A stretch of DNA of 15,990 bases from the NCBI GenBank assembly GCA_035649235.1, contig DASRJX010000243.1:1-15990 (forward strand), read 5' to 3'. This document shows positions 14,913 to 15,990 of this stretch, piece by piece. Within the stretch, counting starts at the first letter, position 1; each line of letters opens with the position of its first letter. This DNA is from DASRJX01 sp035649235. Its GTDB lineage: Bacteria > Acidobacteriota > Polarisedimenticolia > Gp22-AA2. Both the position numbers and the translations under genes were made by a program. The notes under the pieces are model-generated. The model saw only the letters and a program-made list of their open reading frames with translations. It made no database searches and was not told the DNA's origin.

Positions 14913-15990
14913 TCAGGCGGCGTGCTTGAGGCGATGCCGGTGATTGGTGAGGAGGACCGGCGTGGTCCAGTCTCTCCTATAGAGGTCGCTCCAGAGACCC
15001 GGCAGGCGATGCCGTCTGGGGAACAGTCGACGCGACAGCACCTGCCGCCAGGTCCATGGCTTCCCGGCCAGGCCGAGACGCATCGCCGGGGTCACGGGGT
15101 CGGGCTGTCGCTCCGACCTTCCCTTCACGAAGTTGCGCCACGCGGTGGCCACGAACAGGCGCTCCATGATGGCGTTCAGCCTGCGCCCGAAGGCGATGGT
15201 CTCGCGCTTGTGGTCGGCGCGCGTGTGGCGCAGGAGGGCGTGCAGCCGGTCCACCGTGTGGAGCGCGCGGTCGCGCGCCGCCGCCTCGGGCGACTTCGGC
15301 GAGCCCCTCGGCCCGCGCACCGGATTGGGGTGGATTTCGATGGCGAAGCGCCGGTGAGCGGCATGGGACGTCAGAGCGTCGAGATACTCGGGCTTGCCGT
15401 CGCAGACGAGGTGCACGGAACCGCCCTGGGGAGCGAGGTCCAGGAGCAGGTCGAGGCCGCGGCGGAACGAGCCAAAGTATCCGGCGCGTGACGGTCGCCT
15501 CGGCCTTGCCAGCCGTCTCGCCTCCTGCGAGGGTGTGCGTCGGCCGGTGCGGGCGTGGGGCGCGGGGTCGATGCCGAACACGAACCAGGAATCGCGGCCC
15601 ACGAGGGTGAGCACGCCGAAGGGCAGGTCCTGGCTGAATTCGAAGGTCTCGAAGTGGTCTGCTGCGATGCTCTCGCAGAGCCGGCCGGAGAGAGTCTCGA
15701 GAGCGAGGGACTGCAGGAGCAGGGCGTGCCGTCCGAGCCGGGCGCTTTGACGCGTGACCGTCGAGGGGGCGCAGCCGAGCGACCGGGCGAGCTGGCGGTG
15801 GGCGGAGCCGGCGACGAGACCCGCGGCCACCGGCACCAGCAGCTCGGGGCGCTTGAGGTAATAGGAGGTCGCGAACGACTGCCGCGAGAACGCCCGGCCA
15901 CAGGTGAGGCAACGGAACCGAGGAATCTTCGGCCGTCGCACGGTGGCGAAGGCCCCATGACGATGGAAGCGGTAACCGGGCGCCGAGCGT
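14913..15990 (-). CDS. IS1-like DDE transposase, 5' part cut by window edge
   Basis: The frame is open from the right edge to a TGA at 14915-14913. A GTG at 15941 would give 342 residues, but the frame upstream of it (GYRFHRHGAFATVRRPK) fits the zinc-ribbon N-terminus of such proteins, so the true start is probably outside. Counting from the GTG, residues 8-15 hold a CLTC knuckle, 44-70 a helix-turn-helix (HRQLARSLGCAPSTVTRQS), and 90-270 the catalytic core. D95 (AADHFETF), D181 (VCDGKPEY) and E247 (HKRETIAFGRRLNA) are the probable DDE triad. The C-terminus (AWRNFVKGRSER, then TPAMRLGL) is strongly basic. No frameshift or stop is seen, so it may be active. The exact IS family is a judgement. 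Confidence 0.7.
   Translation of the reverse strand, partial: RSAPGYRFHRHGAFATVRRPKIPRFRCLTCGRAFSRQSFATSYYLKRPELLVPVAAGLVAGSAHRQLARSLGCAPSTVTRQSARLGRHALLLQSLALETLSGRLCESIAADHFETFEFSQDLPFGVLTLVGRDSWFVFGIDPAPHARTGRRTPSQEARRLARPRRPSRAGYFGSFRRGLDLLLDLAPQGGSVHLVCDGKPEYLDALTSHAAHRRFAIEIHPNPVRGPRGSPKSPEAAARDRALHTVDRLHALLRHTRADHKRETIAFGRRLNAIMERLFVATAWRNFVKGRSERQPDPVTPAMRLGLAGKPWTWRQVLSRRLFPRRHRLPGLWSDLYRRDWTTPVLLTNHRHRLKHAA

Noticed and set aside
14809..14943. Small rightward frame (MVVRRLWNPGSELAADG) after the phosphatase gene
   Set aside because: It has no ribosome site or known family and runs into the transposase gene on the opposite strand.
1..15990. tRNA, rRNA or CRISPR array
   Set aside because: No cloverleaf, rRNA-like stretch or regularly spaced direct repeat was seen on either strand.

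Overview
The window is uniformly GC-rich DNA that looks like a free-living, Gram-negative, soil- or sediment-type bacterium. An Acidobacteriota-like lineage is the best guess. The reasons are an Oar-like TonB-dependent receptor with a carboxypeptidase-regulatory-like N-terminus, a secreted lamin-tail/amidohydrolase/thrombospondin-type-3 fusion with a characteristic C-terminal tail, several periplasmic proteins, a eukaryote-like Ser/Thr kinase and GTG starts. This placement rests on protein style only; there is no rRNA or marker gene here.

Layout. From 1 to 8242 everything reads leftward. The order of reading is a secretin-like periplasmic protein (8242-7520), a TVP38/TMEM64 membrane protein translationally coupled to a FAD/NAD disulfide oxidoreductase (7392-5099), a thymidylate-kinase-like protein (5009-3810), a 991-residue secreted amidohydrolase fusion (3719-744), and the start of an Oar-like outer-membrane receptor cut by the left edge (548-1). 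A 216-base divergent gap at 8243-8458 separates this block from a rightward secreted protein with two retropepsin-like DTG sites and a PDZ domain (8459-10345). That gene converges on a leftward operon read as Ser/Thr kinase, FHA protein and AGCS-type sodium:amino-acid symporter (13650-10373). Across a 323-base divergent region lies a rightward SpoIIE/RsbU-type phosphatase (13974-14774). The right edge holds a leftward IS1-like transposase gene cut by the window (15990-14913).

How the genes may work together. The kinase, FHA protein and PP2C/SpoIIE-type phosphatase look like a phospho-signalling cassette (writer, reader, possible eraser) with an amino-acid symporter in the same operon. The shared divergent region carries a perfect 19-bp palindrome placed like an activator or operator site. 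The TVP38 protein and the disulfide oxidoreductase form a coupled membrane/redox pair seen in many bacteria. The receptor, amidohydrolase fusion and protease are all exported, pointing to a nutrient-scavenging envelope.

Regulatory signals are unusually readable for such GC-rich DNA: two sigma-70-like promoters, several perfect inverted repeats, and gene-end hairpins that lack a U-tract. No tRNA, rRNA or CRISPR was seen.
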